DNA of 64,000 nt, taken from contig JANQSA010000035.1 in NCBI GenBank assembly GCA_028284285.1, positions 62,001-126,000 on the forward strand, written 5' to 3'. The stretch's first letter is position 1; the number at the start of each line of letters is the position of its first letter. This document shows, in pieces, positions 41,705 through 51,463 of the stretch. This DNA comes from Croceivirga sp. GTDB taxonomy: Bacteria > Bacteroidota > Bacteroidia > Flavobacteriales > Flavobacteriaceae. The notes beneath the pieces were generated by a model. That model was not told where the DNA came from. It saw only the letters and a list, made by a program, of their open reading frames with translations, and made no database searches. The translations under genes and the position numbers were made by a program.

Positions 41705-42319
41705 TTAGAAGCTTTCCTTTAAATTGTTTAGTGCCTTATACATTAAGTTACGAGCCGATTTTATATTGGTCATACCCATGAATTCAGCAACTTGTTTGTA
41801 ACTGTAGTTTTCATAATAAAATAACCGGATTGCCTTCCTTTGATTTTCTGGAAGTTTCTCAAAGGATCTTTTCAGCATTTCCTTTTTCTTTTCATCAGAG
41901 TGATTTGAAGTTAGGGTAAATTCAAATGGCATTTCAGAACCCAGTTTGTCCTGAATTTTGTGGTTTTCCAAACCAAAACTTGTAAATCGCTCTTCTTTTT
42001 TTAAGTATCGTGTCAATTTTCGCTTGGCAGAGAGAAATAAATATGCTTTTATGGAATGGGCAGGGCCTAGATTCTTTCGGTTTTTATGAATCGTGATAAA
42101 GAGGTCTTGAATGCAATCTTGTATTACACTGTCGCAATTTGAAAATCTAGAACAAAAATTGTGTAAGGCATTAAAGTTATTACTGTAAATAAAATTAAAA
42201 GCTTCTTCACTACCTGCTCTAAACTCATCCCAGATAACCCTGTCATTATAAGTGTTGAAATCAAAATTCCCCTGCCCCATGGGAACCGAATTATATTCTT
42301 GGCGTAACGTTTGGTTCAT
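41705..42319 (-). CDS. ECF-type RNA polymerase sigma factor
   Basis: 204 residues. Region 2 at about 30-100 (FNFIYSNNFNALHNFCSRF, CIQDLFITIHKNRKNLG, SIKAYLFLSAKRKLTRYLKK) and region 4 at about 140-200 (FEKLPENQRKAIRLFYYENY, YKQVAEFMGMTNIKSARNLM). This matches the Bacteroidota ECF class that usually works with a FecR anti-sigma factor and a SusC/SusD pair. No anti-sigma gene follows; a strong terminator comes next. The small FecR-like protein at 59610 and the SusC/D pair at 54966-59465 lie about 17 kb away, so a link is only possible. Start ATG is the first plausible one. Confidence 0.9.
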   Translation of the reverse strand: MNQTLRQEYNSVPMGQGNFDFNTYNDRVIWDEFRAGSEEAFNFIYSNNFNALHNFCSRFSNCDSVIQDCIQDLFITIHKNRKNLGPAHSIKAYLFLSAKRKLTRYLKKEERFTSFGLENHKIQDKLGSEMPFEFTLTSNHSDEKKKEMLKRSFEKLPENQRKAIRLFYYENYSYKQVAEFMGMTNIKSARNLMYKALNNLKESF

Positions 42320-43213
42320 TGTTTTGTTTCTTTAAAGCGATATCACCTGGATAAATAGAATCAATAGACTGGTTATCAAAAGCACAAGGAATATTTCTGT
42401 TATCCATCTGTACTGCTTTTTTCTTGGTATTCGAAGTCTATTCTTCCTACGACCCACTATTTGAAATACCTGTGTTGGTAACCCCAAAAAACACTTGGAG
42501 TAATCCAACCTTTAAATTTGTTGTGATGAAAGTAATTGATGGCCTAAACAATCATTTTGCATATTGTCCAAACCTTTTGACGTATAGTCCAATTGTGAAG
42601 AAATTCCTAAAAAAGGTGGTTTTTTAAAGTTAAGTCTTAATTATTTGGAAGTAAATTCTTAATTATTATAATGTTAGAAACATGTTATTATAAAGCTGTT
42701 CTATTTAACATGCTGGGGCCTTATCTCTCAAGAGTTGAGTGTCATCGGTCTCAGACCGTTTGAATATCATGTTCGGCATAAACCTGTATGTTATTGAAGT
42801 GTCTATCCTTAAAGACCTATTCCCGAATTTTAGGTGGTTGTGGACACTATTTGCGGTGTACAGGCATTTACTTGTGGGACGTGAGACTTTTTCAATACCT
42901 CTACTTATTCTGAAACATGCTCTCACTATTTGATTACTCGTTCTCAATAAAAGAAACGAAGGGTATCATCCAGGGATAAAAATAAACACAGCATTTCAAA
43001 AGTAGCATTGAAAACCATCTAGTATACCAATAACACGGCTGAACAGGGTCCGATTTTGTTGTACAACCCTGGTCAGCGCCATCAGCTTAATATCTCTGAT
43101 CTACCTATCGAATTCTGTGATAACAACCCCATACCGGAAGAGATACGCTAAAATAGGAAGTGGAAGCCTATTTGCCTCTTCCGGAAATTCAGAGGCATTT
43201 TGATATTGAACCG
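42320..43213. other. Long intergenic stretch without recognised gene
   Basis: About 890 bases. Short open frames exist on both strands (for example 42424-42627 plus, 42705-42947 minus), but none has protein-like composition or a usable start context. A 13-bp palindrome CGGTCTCAGACCG lies at 42746-42758. The length and lack of coding sense, near a transposase relic, suggest decayed mobile or gene DNA. Confidence 0.4.
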
Positions 43214-44398
43214 CTACTCTTGTTCAACCCAACCCGGAGGTGCAACAGCTGTCCTGAAGCGACCTTCCTCACAAGTGATGTTGGTAACCGGGACACATGT
43301 CCCGGGTCTTGGGCTTGGTGGGCATCCTTCGGGGGGGCAGACCTCAAAGCAGGCCTCTACCTGGATAAACCCCCTGCGCTCCAGCGCATTCTCCCGAATA
43401 TCTGTACGGTCCACAAAAATGGTAGCTTCCGAGAAAGAAGCCGCGGTAAAACGTCCCAGAACAAATTCATCCGGGTCGTCCGGATTGGACAAATTGCCTA
43501 AAAGCGCAGCTGGTGGCGGAGCGTTTATACTACCATTGTTATCCACCAAATCATTTAAGATGAGATAGTAATCATATGCACTTTTTGATATTGAGAATTG
43601 CCACAAATTGACCAGAATATCTTCTTTTGAAAAAAGGATGATGTTTCCCACGGGGAGATTGCTTACCGTATTTCCGTTTACAAACTCGTCCGAAAAAATA
43701 TTAATGCTGGCTGAAGTTTGAATATCCCAGCAATCCCCATCACAACGATAATCATAAAAGGCTTTTCTCCTTACATTCGGGGGATTGGGTTGACATTGAC
43801 CCTCTCTGAATATACCGCCTTCACAGCGTTCGCAGAACAATGCCTTCTCAAAGGACTCAAAATTCCAAAAGTAATAATTGGTTTCATTTACAGGATCGTC
43901 AAAATCCACAGATATGAAATGTCCCGGAACAAAAGTGCCCTCGGCATCACTGAACAGTAGTTCAGGGTTATATGTTGCGTTGATGGCATTAATCTCTACC
44001 GGATCCAATACCGTTTCTACATCAGATAGGTAACGTCTTCCATCGGGAAATTCTACTTGCATTTGCCAGGATTGTCCGGGAACAACCACAAAATTGGCAT
44101 CCGGAAAATATCTCTCCCCTTCCTCAATTAATTGAACGATATCTCCATTTTCAATATTTTGAAAAGACACATTTGCCCCTGACACAAAAACGTTCTCATA
44201 ATCTCCATCAATTACTGCCGATTCAGTAATGGAAACATAGGAGGCACCGGTATCCGTAGCAGCAAATGCTTCGATATAAACAAGCCCTTCCTCAAAATCG
44301 AACTCCGGTTCCACAGCATCTACACATGAATACAATATCATTACGCCAAAGAGGTAAAGGAGGTTGTTCAATTTGATAATATGATTCGGAATATTCAT
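43214..44398 (-). CDS. DUF4249 lipoprotein (a)
   Basis: 394 residues. Signal peptide with lipobox LYSC (Cys25). DUF4249 pattern: AVEPEFDFEEGLVYIEAF near the start, SYVSITES, WQMQVEFPDGRRYLSDVETV, and INAPPPAALLGNLSNPDDPD with VLGRFTAAS near the end. A Cys-rich segment (CERCEGG, then CDGDCWDI) lies at about 190-225. DUF4249 proteins are outer-membrane lipoproteins encoded beside TonB-dependent receptors and presumed to cap them, in analogy with SusD. The same-length paralogue lies 40 bp upstream in transcription. Ligand unknown. Confidence 0.9.
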   Translation of the reverse strand: MNIPNHIIKLNNLLYLFGVMILYSCVDAVEPEFDFEEGLVYIEAFAATDTGASYVSITESAVIDGDYENVFVSGANVSFQNIENGDIVQLIEEGERYFPDANFVVVPGQSWQMQVEFPDGRRYLSDVETVLDPVEINAINATYNPELLFSDAEGTFVPGHFISVDFDDPVNETNYYFWNFESFEKALFCERCEGGIFREGQCQPNPPNVRRKAFYDYRCDGDCWDIQTSASINIFSDEFVNGNTVSNLPVGNIILFSKEDILVNLWQFSISKSAYDYYLILNDLVDNNGSINAPPPAALLGNLSNPDDPDEFVLGRFTAASFSEATIFVDRTDIRENALERRGFIQVEACFEVCPPEGCPPSPRPGTCVPVTNITCEEGRFRTAVAPPGWVEQE

Positions 44399-44438
44399 CG
44401 TTTATCTCTAAGTTGTTTTCAAAAAATCTGCACTATAC

Positions 44439-45623
44439 TTAAAATATCCATCCTACCGGTCGAATATTGGTTCGGGTATCACTGATATCACAGGTTGTTT
44501 GTGTAACAGGGAAACAGGGCGGATCAGGTTGTGGGCCTCCATCACAGACTAACTGTGGGCAGACTTCATTACATGCTTCAAAACTGGGAATACGTCCGGT
44601 TTCTTCCAGCGTTTCTTCTTCTATGTCCGAACGTTCAAAAGCAATTGTTGCTACGGTCGGGTTCGCAGCTGTAAATCTTCCCAGAACAGATTCGTTTGGG
44701 TCGTTTACATTGTACATATTCCCTAAAAGAGCGGCAGGTGGCGGTGCATTGATGTTCCCCACGTTATCCACCAAATCATTTAGAATTTGATAATATCTGT
44801 ACGCTGGGGCGGACAGGCAAAACTGTTGTATTTCTACCAATATATTTTCTTTGGTATACAATAAAACATCGGCTACAGGTAAGGCGTTGATCTGCATACC
44901 ATCGGTGAATTCATCGCTAAAAATGCGTACATCCGTACCGTAACGGATGGTCCAGCAATCCGTATCACAGGCATAGTCATAGATGGGTTGCCTATTACCC
45001 CCTATAGGATTGGGTTCACATTCACCGTTACGAAGAATGCTACGCTCACAAGTGGCACATATATCCAGGGTCTCAAAAGTGCGGGAGGTCCAATAATAAT
45101 AGTTGGATTCATCGGCTGGATCTTCAATATCTATAGTCACCCGATGACCTGGCACAAAGGTTTCTTCAGTATCACTAAAAATCAGTTCTGGGTCATAGCT
45201 CCCATTTATGGCGGCTATGGGGACCTGGGCTACTACGGTCTCCAATTCCGACTCATAACGCCTACCATCCGGAAAGTCGATTACCATTTGCCAAATCTCT
45301 CCCTCAGGGACGGCAATCTCCTGTTCGGGAAGGTAAACGCCTTCAGACTCCACTAAAAGGATTTCCTCGCCCAAGGTCACATTGCGAAATCGTACCGTGG
45401 CATCTGAAACAGGCACATTATCATAATCGTCCCCTTCCACCAGGGATTCCGTGATAATTGCGTATGACCCCCCGGCTATACCACTTACGAAAGCATCAAC
45501 GTAGACTATCCCTGCCTCATAATCAAACTCGGGTGCTACCGGATCAATACACCCCAGTGGTAAGCAGGATAAAACTACAATCAGAAAACCCCAAGCTTTA
45601 TCAATTCCTTTTATTGAACTCAT
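44439..45623 (-). CDS. DUF4249 lipoprotein (b), tandem paralogue
   Basis: 394 residues, the same length as the neighbour at 43214 and colinear with it: APEFDYEAGIVYVDAFVSG, SYAIITESLV, WQMVIDFPDGRRYESELETV, INAPPPAALLGNMYNVNDPN. Lipobox LPLGC (Cys25). The same four-Cys segment is present (CATCERS, then CDTDCWTI). A tandem duplication with substantial divergence has clearly occurred. It begins 32 bp after the TonB-receptor gene ends, so it is probably translated from the same mRNA. One receptor with two cap-like lipoproteins could serve two related ligands. Confidence 0.9.
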   Translation of the reverse strand: MSSIKGIDKAWGFLIVVLSCLPLGCIDPVAPEFDYEAGIVYVDAFVSGIAGGSYAIITESLVEGDDYDNVPVSDATVRFRNVTLGEEILLVESEGVYLPEQEIAVPEGEIWQMVIDFPDGRRYESELETVVAQVPIAAINGSYDPELIFSDTEETFVPGHRVTIDIEDPADESNYYYWTSRTFETLDICATCERSILRNGECEPNPIGGNRQPIYDYACDTDCWTIRYGTDVRIFSDEFTDGMQINALPVADVLLYTKENILVEIQQFCLSAPAYRYYQILNDLVDNVGNINAPPPAALLGNMYNVNDPNESVLGRFTAANPTVATIAFERSDIEEETLEETGRIPSFEACNEVCPQLVCDGGPQPDPPCFPVTQTTCDISDTRTNIRPVGWIF

Positions 45624-45655
45624 TTAAACCTTTTCAATTCACTACTTTTTCCCTC

Positions 45656-48064
45656 TTATTGAAATGTGAAATTATAGGACAACGAAAACAATGGTGCATT
45701 AAGGACTGATATTTCATAAGTTCCGAGCGGGTTGTCTAAAAAGATATCCGTGTTTTCGTCGCCAACACGTTGTGCATAATATCTGTTGTAAGGATTTCTC
45801 CTGCCATATACGTTGTAAATGGTAAATGTCCAATCCCCGATCCAGCGTCTTTTTTCTTTTTTAGAGTACTTAATGGTCCAAGAGAAATCCAGGCGATGAT
45901 AGGTTGGCAATCTTGCATTGTTACGCTCCAAAAAAATGGGAACATCAATACCGTCCACTTCCACAAAGCCGTTGGCTATCGTGTAAGGGCGTCCTGTTTG
46001 GGCTGTGAAATTCAGACTTACCGTATTGAATTTGTTTCCTTCAAAATTAACGGTACCATTGAACACATGAGGGCGATCAAAGTCGGACGGGAACCAATCA
46101 TTGTCATTGATTCTACTCTGGAGGTCTTCGTCTACCGTACGCAAAAGGCTTCGGGACCAGGAATAATTGAACCATCCGTTTACCTTACCGGTTGGCTTTC
46201 TGTAGCTCAGTTCCAAACCATAGGCTCTTCCCTGTCCCTGAACCACAAACTGGTCTAAAAACTCTTCCAGAAAGAAATCGGCACCAGGCTTATAGGTCAA
46301 TATATTTTGAATGTCTCTGTAGTATGCTTCTACTCCAATTTCCACATCACCGTCATTTAGATTTTTAAACCATCCCACACTGTAATTATCACTTATCTGC
46401 GGTTGAATATTGGGGCTGGCGACGGTCCACCGGGATGTGGGCAAGGGTGTTGTACTATTGAACACATTTTGAAGGTATTGGTTCAACCTGGCGTAGCTTG
46501 CTTTTACGGATGAGCTTTCCCCTAACTTAAGGCTCAGGCCCAGTCTGGGTTCCAAACTGTTATATGAAGTTACCCCTTCCCCTTCTTCAAAAAATTGGGA
46601 GTCCGTAATTTCGCCTGTATCGTCAAAATTGGCCAAATTATAAGGCCCCACTAATGAAAAATGATTATAACGCAACCCGCCCGAAAGGCTTAAGTTTTCT
46701 GTGGGTTTCCAATCTACATTGGCATAACCCGATAATTCATAGCTATTTTCCTCTTCCAGGGAAACAGACAAGACATTATCTGCGCTCCCCGGATCCAGGT
46801 CCCCGGGGTGAATATTATAGTGGTTGGCCTGTACCCCAAGATAGTAACTGAAATCCTCACTTTTGCGTTTGTTGAATTCCGTGATCAAACTGTAATAATT
46901 GATTTTTGATTCGTACACTATTTCGTTATCGCTATCAACTTCAGGAAAAATGATCTTAGGAAAATAGGTGCTGCCCACCAAAACGGTCTTTAGGTTCGTA
47001 TCCTCATCAAAGCTATGCAGCCAATCCAAAGTTCCATTTAGAATGCCAAAATCGTACTGGTTGTTTTCCGAATTCACATTTTCTATACGGGTCACCAAAT
47101 CCAATTGATAAAAGTCTTGGCTATAAAAACCGGATAATGACAGTTGGTCTTTTTCTGTTGGCAAATACAACAACTTCAAGGTTCCATCTGCGAATCTGGC
47201 TTTGGTATTCTGCAAGCGTTCAGAAAATAGTGGCAATAGAAAATCATTAAGCCCAACTCTACCCCCTGCAATCATCATAAGTTTATCCTTGATCAAAGGG
47301 GTTTCAAAAGTAAGGTTACTGGACACCAACCCAATACCACCACTTAATTTCGGGGTGGGGCTGTACGGCTTTTTCATCCTAACATCAAGAACTGAGGTTG
47401 ATCTTCCGCCATATTTTGCGGGTATGTTTGCCCTGAACAAATCCGCCGAAGCCACCAAATCAGGAGTGAAGACAGAGAACAACCCGAACAAGTGGGTGGG
47501 ATTGAAAACCGGTGCATAGTCATATAATACCAGGTTCTGGTCCAAAGATCCCCCTCTTACGGAAAGCCCATTGCTTATTTCCCCGGCATCATTTACTCCT
47601 GGCAATAAGACTAAGGAACGAAGTACATCGAACTCTCCCAGGGCCAGGGGTATTTTTTTTATATCCTGTGCACTTAGCTGTAGCACTCCCATCTGAGGCC
47701 GTTCCAGGTTTTCATTAATTCTTTTGGCTCGCAGAACCACTTCGGAAAGTTGTTCTTCTTGTTCGGCCAGATCAAAGCGTAGTTCCTGGTCACTATTGAG
47801 CAATAGCACCCTGGACTGCTCCTTATACCCCAGAAAATTAACGGTAACGGTATAGGTATTGGGGGGAAGTGAAATTGTAAAACGCCCGCCATTATCTGTA
47901 ACTCCCCCACAGCTACAGGGAGTAATGGATATTTGGGCACCATCCATTGGACTATTATTGGACAATTCATTTACCTGAAAAGAAAGCTGGTATTCTGTGG
48001 TTTGGCCACATAGATATTGTACCATAAAAACAAAAAAACCGATAAGTAGCGTTTTTTGGGCCAT
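45656..48064 (-). CDS. TonB-dependent receptor with CarboxypepD regulatory domain
   Basis: 802 residues. Signal peptide about 1-21 (ending YLCGQ). A CarboxypepD_reg-like beta-sandwich follows (about 25-110, DGAQISITPCSCGGVTDNGG). The plug domain is at about 120-230 (LSEVVLRAKR as TonB-box-like region, DVLRSLVLLPGVNDAGEISN, VRGGSLDQNLVLYDYAPVFN). The 22-strand barrel fills the rest, ending in the aromatic LSYNFTFQ. It belongs to the group encoded with DUF4249. It imports a ligand across the outer membrane with energy from TonB/ExbBD; the ligand is unknown. First gene of the three-gene unit. Confidence 0.9.
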   Translation of the reverse strand: MAQKTLLIGFFVFMVQYLCGQTTEYQLSFQVNELSNNSPMDGAQISITPCSCGGVTDNGGRFTISLPPNTYTVTVNFLGYKEQSRVLLLNSDQELRFDLAEQEEQLSEVVLRAKRINENLERPQMGVLQLSAQDIKKIPLALGEFDVLRSLVLLPGVNDAGEISNGLSVRGGSLDQNLVLYDYAPVFNPTHLFGLFSVFTPDLVASADLFRANIPAKYGGRSTSVLDVRMKKPYSPTPKLSGGIGLVSSNLTFETPLIKDKLMMIAGGRVGLNDFLLPLFSERLQNTKARFADGTLKLLYLPTEKDQLSLSGFYSQDFYQLDLVTRIENVNSENNQYDFGILNGTLDWLHSFDEDTNLKTVLVGSTYFPKIIFPEVDSDNEIVYESKINYYSLITEFNKRKSEDFSYYLGVQANHYNIHPGDLDPGSADNVLSVSLEEENSYELSGYANVDWKPTENLSLSGGLRYNHFSLVGPYNLANFDDTGEITDSQFFEEGEGVTSYNSLEPRLGLSLKLGESSSVKASYARLNQYLQNVFNSTTPLPTSRWTVASPNIQPQISDNYSVGWFKNLNDGDVEIGVEAYYRDIQNILTYKPGADFFLEEFLDQFVVQGQGRAYGLELSYRKPTGKVNGWFNYSWSRSLLRTVDEDLQSRINDNDWFPSDFDRPHVFNGTVNFEGNKFNTVSLNFTAQTGRPYTIANGFVEVDGIDVPIFLERNNARLPTYHRLDFSWTIKYSKKEKRRWIGDWTFTIYNVYGRRNPYNRYYAQRVGDENTDIFLDNPLGTYEISVLNAPLFSLSYNFTFQ

Positions 48065-48202
48065 CTTTTACATTTATATCATTGTTGTATTTGGTCTGGT
48101 GGGCATCCCGGCATTACTGCTTTCCGTCCAACAGCGTTCATCATAGGGTATCCCGTCCAAATAATCCTCCCTGTCTTCTCAAAAAAACACAGGGAAGCGT
48201 TT

Positions 48203-51200
48203 TTACTTTTTTATTTTATAGAGATGAGAATCCTCATTGTTTAAAGCAACCAAAAGATGGGGCTCGCCCTTTATGTTCAACAGGCCCAGACCACGCGTCA
48301 CTTTATGTTGCAAATTCAATCCTATCTCATCCCCATGGATGATAGTAGTTTCATCTTCGATAAGAGCAGATGAAAATCCATCAAACCTTCCGTGATATGG
48401 GGTGACACCGAAAAAATTCCCGGCGCATAGTACTTCGTTTTCGTTGTCCGAATCAAAATCAAAAGACAAAAAACAGTTAATGGGGGCTACTTGAAGAGTG
48501 GCTTGGAACGGTTCAAAAATGAACTTGCCCTGGTCATTTCGTAAAAACCCGGAAGCCAGGGTGTGTACCTGCAATACATTGGCTTTTTTCAACAAGTCAC
48601 CAAAGATTTCCCCGATATCCTGACCCGCAAAATCTTTATAGGAAGTATATTTTTTCCGTATCAGAGTGGGCAACTGTTCCGAAAGCTCATCATATCCCTT
48701 GGTGGTGTAATATCTCCCCTTTTTTTCAGTGGCAACTATGCTTTCCGAGGTTCCGTTTTGGTCAATATCTCCGTGATATAGTAAAAGCGGGAATTCAGGG
48801 CTCACGGTAAACTTGGAATTCTTTCCCCAGTTCCCTAAAAGGTAGTCCATATCACCATCCTGGTCGATATCAAACGCCGTTATAGCACGCCAAAGACCAT
48901 TGAGCCTTTCTGTTACGTATTTTGTGGTTACATTGGTAAAGTCGCCATTGCTATTGAGAAAGAATTGAGGGCCCATCCATTCCCCTACTACAATAAGATC
49001 TTTTAGGCCATCCTTATCAAAATCTGTCCAAAGTGCATCGGTGATCATTCCAATTTTATCAAAAGCATCTATTTTTTTGCGTTTTAAGGTTCCGTTATCG
49101 TTTTCAAGGATATATGAGGAAGGGAGAGCACCAAAATTGTTTGAAACGGCAGATACTCCAATGAAAATATCCAGGTCACCATCCTGGTCAAAATCATAAG
49201 GTCGGGCAATACTACTATTGGCGTAAGGCTCAGGGATAGTAATCTTTGTAAGGCCACTGTTTGAATTAAGGTATAAGCGGTCAAGAAGAGCATCGGATTC
49301 CCCAAAAAACTCACCTCCTCCCGAGGCCACGAACAAATCTTGTTTTCCATCGGCATTAACATCCAGAAAAAGCGCCGTTTCGGTCTCTAAGAGAGAATCC
49401 ACTTCAAATACTTTTTGGTACGAGTCTTCAAAAAATCCGGTGTTTTTTTGAACGAACAACTTATTCTTAACATGTTTCCCATTACCGAAAAAGACATCTT
49501 CCAGGCCATCCCCATTGAAATCACCTATTGCGTAGGCCGGGCCCCGGTCGGAAATTTTGTAGGGAATAAGCTTGGATCGATTAAAATCGATGTAAGAGTT
49601 TTCTTTATGGGCGTACTCTAAACCAAGAGAATCTTTCCGTTCAAAAAATCTTCTTTCCTTGGGATAGGACCTGGCAAACGTATTGTTATTCCCCTGCTCA
49701 TAGATTACTTCAAGGTGTTGGTTCGCGTTAATAGTATATAATCGCTGTACTTTTCTGTCTGGCCATACGACTTGCAAAGAGTCCACCATTTTGGATGGCC
49801 CCAGTCCAAAATGAATGGTATACTGCGAAGAAGATTGGAAACCTCTTGAAGGAATCAGTTGTTTATACTGCAGTTGACCTTGGCAATACGCATAAACCTC
49901 GGCTCCTACGGCGAAAAGATTTTGTTGTCCGTATTTCAGGTTTAGTCTTAGAAAATGATTTTTCGAGTTATCGGTCAAATTTTGATAAAGGGTGGGCGGT
50001 TGGTTTAAATTATTGGTGATTAAATCCAAGTCACCGTCATTATCAAAATCCGCAAAGGCCGAACCATTGGATATTATGGGGGCTTTTCCATCCCAACGAC
50101 CACTCATGTCCTTAAACTTTAAAGAAGAACTGCCCTTAAAAAAGTAATTGGATATAATCCCTGAAGGCATCTTTTCCAAAGCCTGGTTATCCATTATTTT
50201 GGTCTCATTCAGATGTTTTTGAATTTCTTCATTGGATATAAATTTGATGTAATCCAAATCATTGGGTCTTTTGGGAATACCGTTGGTTACAAACAAATCC
50301 TGTTCCCCGTCTTGATCAAAATCCGCAAACAGAGGACTCCAACTCCAATCGGTACTGGCAATATTGGACATAAGGCCCTGTTCTGAAAAAAAATGGCCGT
50401 TACGGTTGATTTGAAGCATGTTTCTCGCATATTGGTAATGATACCCCAGGTTTTGGGTCCTGATACGCATACGGGAATAGTCATCATCCCCAGCAGAAGA
50501 TTTCAGCACTTTTTCGTCTTCCGGAAGCATGTCCAAAGAAATCAGGTCGGGATAGCCATCGTGGTTAATATCACTTGCATCATTCCCCATGGAGAATTTA
50601 CTGGTATGCCCAAAGAACTCTTTAAGGGACTCTTTAAACGTTCCATCACCCTTATTGAGGTAGAAATAGTCGTCCTCGTGGAAATCATTCCCCACATAAA
50701 TATCAAGGTAACCATCTTGATTAAAATCCGCTACGGATAATCCTAAGCCATATCCGTTGACGCCCCCAAAAATCCCGGCCGCCTCACTTACGTCAACAAA
50801 CCTGCCCATGTCGTTCCGTAAGAGTTTGTCCCCACTTTCGTAGTCTCTTTTATTTCTTATGTTGGCATTTCCAAAGGAGGTTTCGGAATGGACCGCATGA
50901 TTTAGAAGATACACATCCAAATCACCATCCAGATCATAGTCAAAAAAACTGGCGGAAGAACTGAAGTTGTCGATATCTAATCCGTACTCTTCGGATTTCT
51001 CCTCAAATGTACCGTTGCCATTATTGATGAATAGTTCATTATGCCCCCTAAAGCCATGTATCCCCACTACTGCACATACATAGATGTCCAAAAAACCATC
51101 TCCGTTAATGTCCGCCATGGTAACTCCTGTATTCCAATCACTATTTCCGGCTACTCCTGCTTTTTCGGTAATATCCTCAAAACGCAGGTCACCCTTGTTC

Positions 51201-51463
51201 AAATAGAGTTTGTTCTTTACCATATTTCCGGAAAAATAAATGTCCGGTAGTCCGTCATTATTGATATCACCTACGGCAACCCCACCTCCGTTGTAGAAGT
51301 ATAGATAGTCCAAAATGTTCAAATCTTCGGTTGGTGAGAGCTTGTTCACAAATTTTAGTCCCGTTTCAGAGGCTTCAGGAGTGGAAAACAAGGCCTCCTT
51401 GGGTTCTGTACAGCCATGAATTAAGCATAACAGTACTATTAACATGTAAATATCAGTTCTCAT
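48203..51463 (-). CDS. Giant FG-GAP/ASPIC-UnbV lipoprotein (a)
   Basis: 1086 residues. Signal peptide with lipobox IHGC (Cys18). At least a dozen calcium-binding FG-GAP/VCBS-type repeats with D-x-D/N-x-D-G loops (GDINNDGLPDIYFSGN, FDYDLDGDLDVYLLN, FDQDGEQDLFVTNG and more), arranged as two beta-propellers. Between them is an ASPIC/UnbV domain (NHFLRLNLKYGQQNLFAVGA, then RGFQSSSQYTIHFGLG). This is the CRTAC1-like family, surface or outer-membrane-associated and often encoded beside SusC/D. It overlaps the preceding gene by 11 bp. Function unknown; possibly substrate capture or adhesion. Confidence 0.9.
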   Translation of the reverse strand: MRTDIYMLIVLLCLIHGCTEPKEALFSTPEASETGLKFVNKLSPTEDLNILDYLYFYNGGGVAVGDINNDGLPDIYFSGNMVKNKLYLNKGDLRFEDITEKAGVAGNSDWNTGVTMADINGDGFLDIYVCAVVGIHGFRGHNELFINNGNGTFEEKSEEYGLDIDNFSSSASFFDYDLDGDLDVYLLNHAVHSETSFGNANIRNKRDYESGDKLLRNDMGRFVDVSEAAGIFGGVNGYGLGLSVADFNQDGYLDIYVGNDFHEDDYFYLNKGDGTFKESLKEFFGHTSKFSMGNDASDINHDGYPDLISLDMLPEDEKVLKSSAGDDDYSRMRIRTQNLGYHYQYARNMLQINRNGHFFSEQGLMSNIASTDWSWSPLFADFDQDGEQDLFVTNGIPKRPNDLDYIKFISNEEIQKHLNETKIMDNQALEKMPSGIISNYFFKGSSSLKFKDMSGRWDGKAPIISNGSAFADFDNDGDLDLITNNLNQPPTLYQNLTDNSKNHFLRLNLKYGQQNLFAVGAEVYAYCQGQLQYKQLIPSRGFQSSSQYTIHFGLGPSKMVDSLQVVWPDRKVQRLYTINANQHLEVIYEQGNNNTFARSYPKERRFFERKDSLGLEYAHKENSYIDFNRSKLIPYKISDRGPAYAIGDFNGDGLEDVFFGNGKHVKNKLFVQKNTGFFEDSYQKVFEVDSLLETETALFLDVNADGKQDLFVASGGGEFFGESDALLDRLYLNSNSGLTKITIPEPYANSSIARPYDFDQDGDLDIFIGVSAVSNNFGALPSSYILENDNGTLKRKKIDAFDKIGMITDALWTDFDKDGLKDLIVVGEWMGPQFFLNSNGDFTNVTTKYVTERLNGLWRAITAFDIDQDGDMDYLLGNWGKNSKFTVSPEFPLLLYHGDIDQNGTSESIVATEKKGRYYTTKGYDELSEQLPTLIRKKYTSYKDFAGQDIGEIFGDLLKKANVLQVHTLASGFLRNDQGKFIFEPFQATLQVAPINCFLSFDFDSDNENEVLCAGNFFGVTPYHGRFDGFSSALIEDETTIIHGDEIGLNLQHKVTRGLGLLNIKGEPHLLVALNNEDSHLYKIKK

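Noticed and set aside
42705-42947. 80-codon minus-strand frame, first thought to be a transposase relic
   Set aside because: No DDE-type motif or other family feature could be identified; the opposite strand is equally open.
48155-48200. Inverted repeat TCCCTGT/ACAGGGA downstream of the FG-GAP gene
   Set aside because: Loop of 14 bases and no T run after the right arm on the coding strand.
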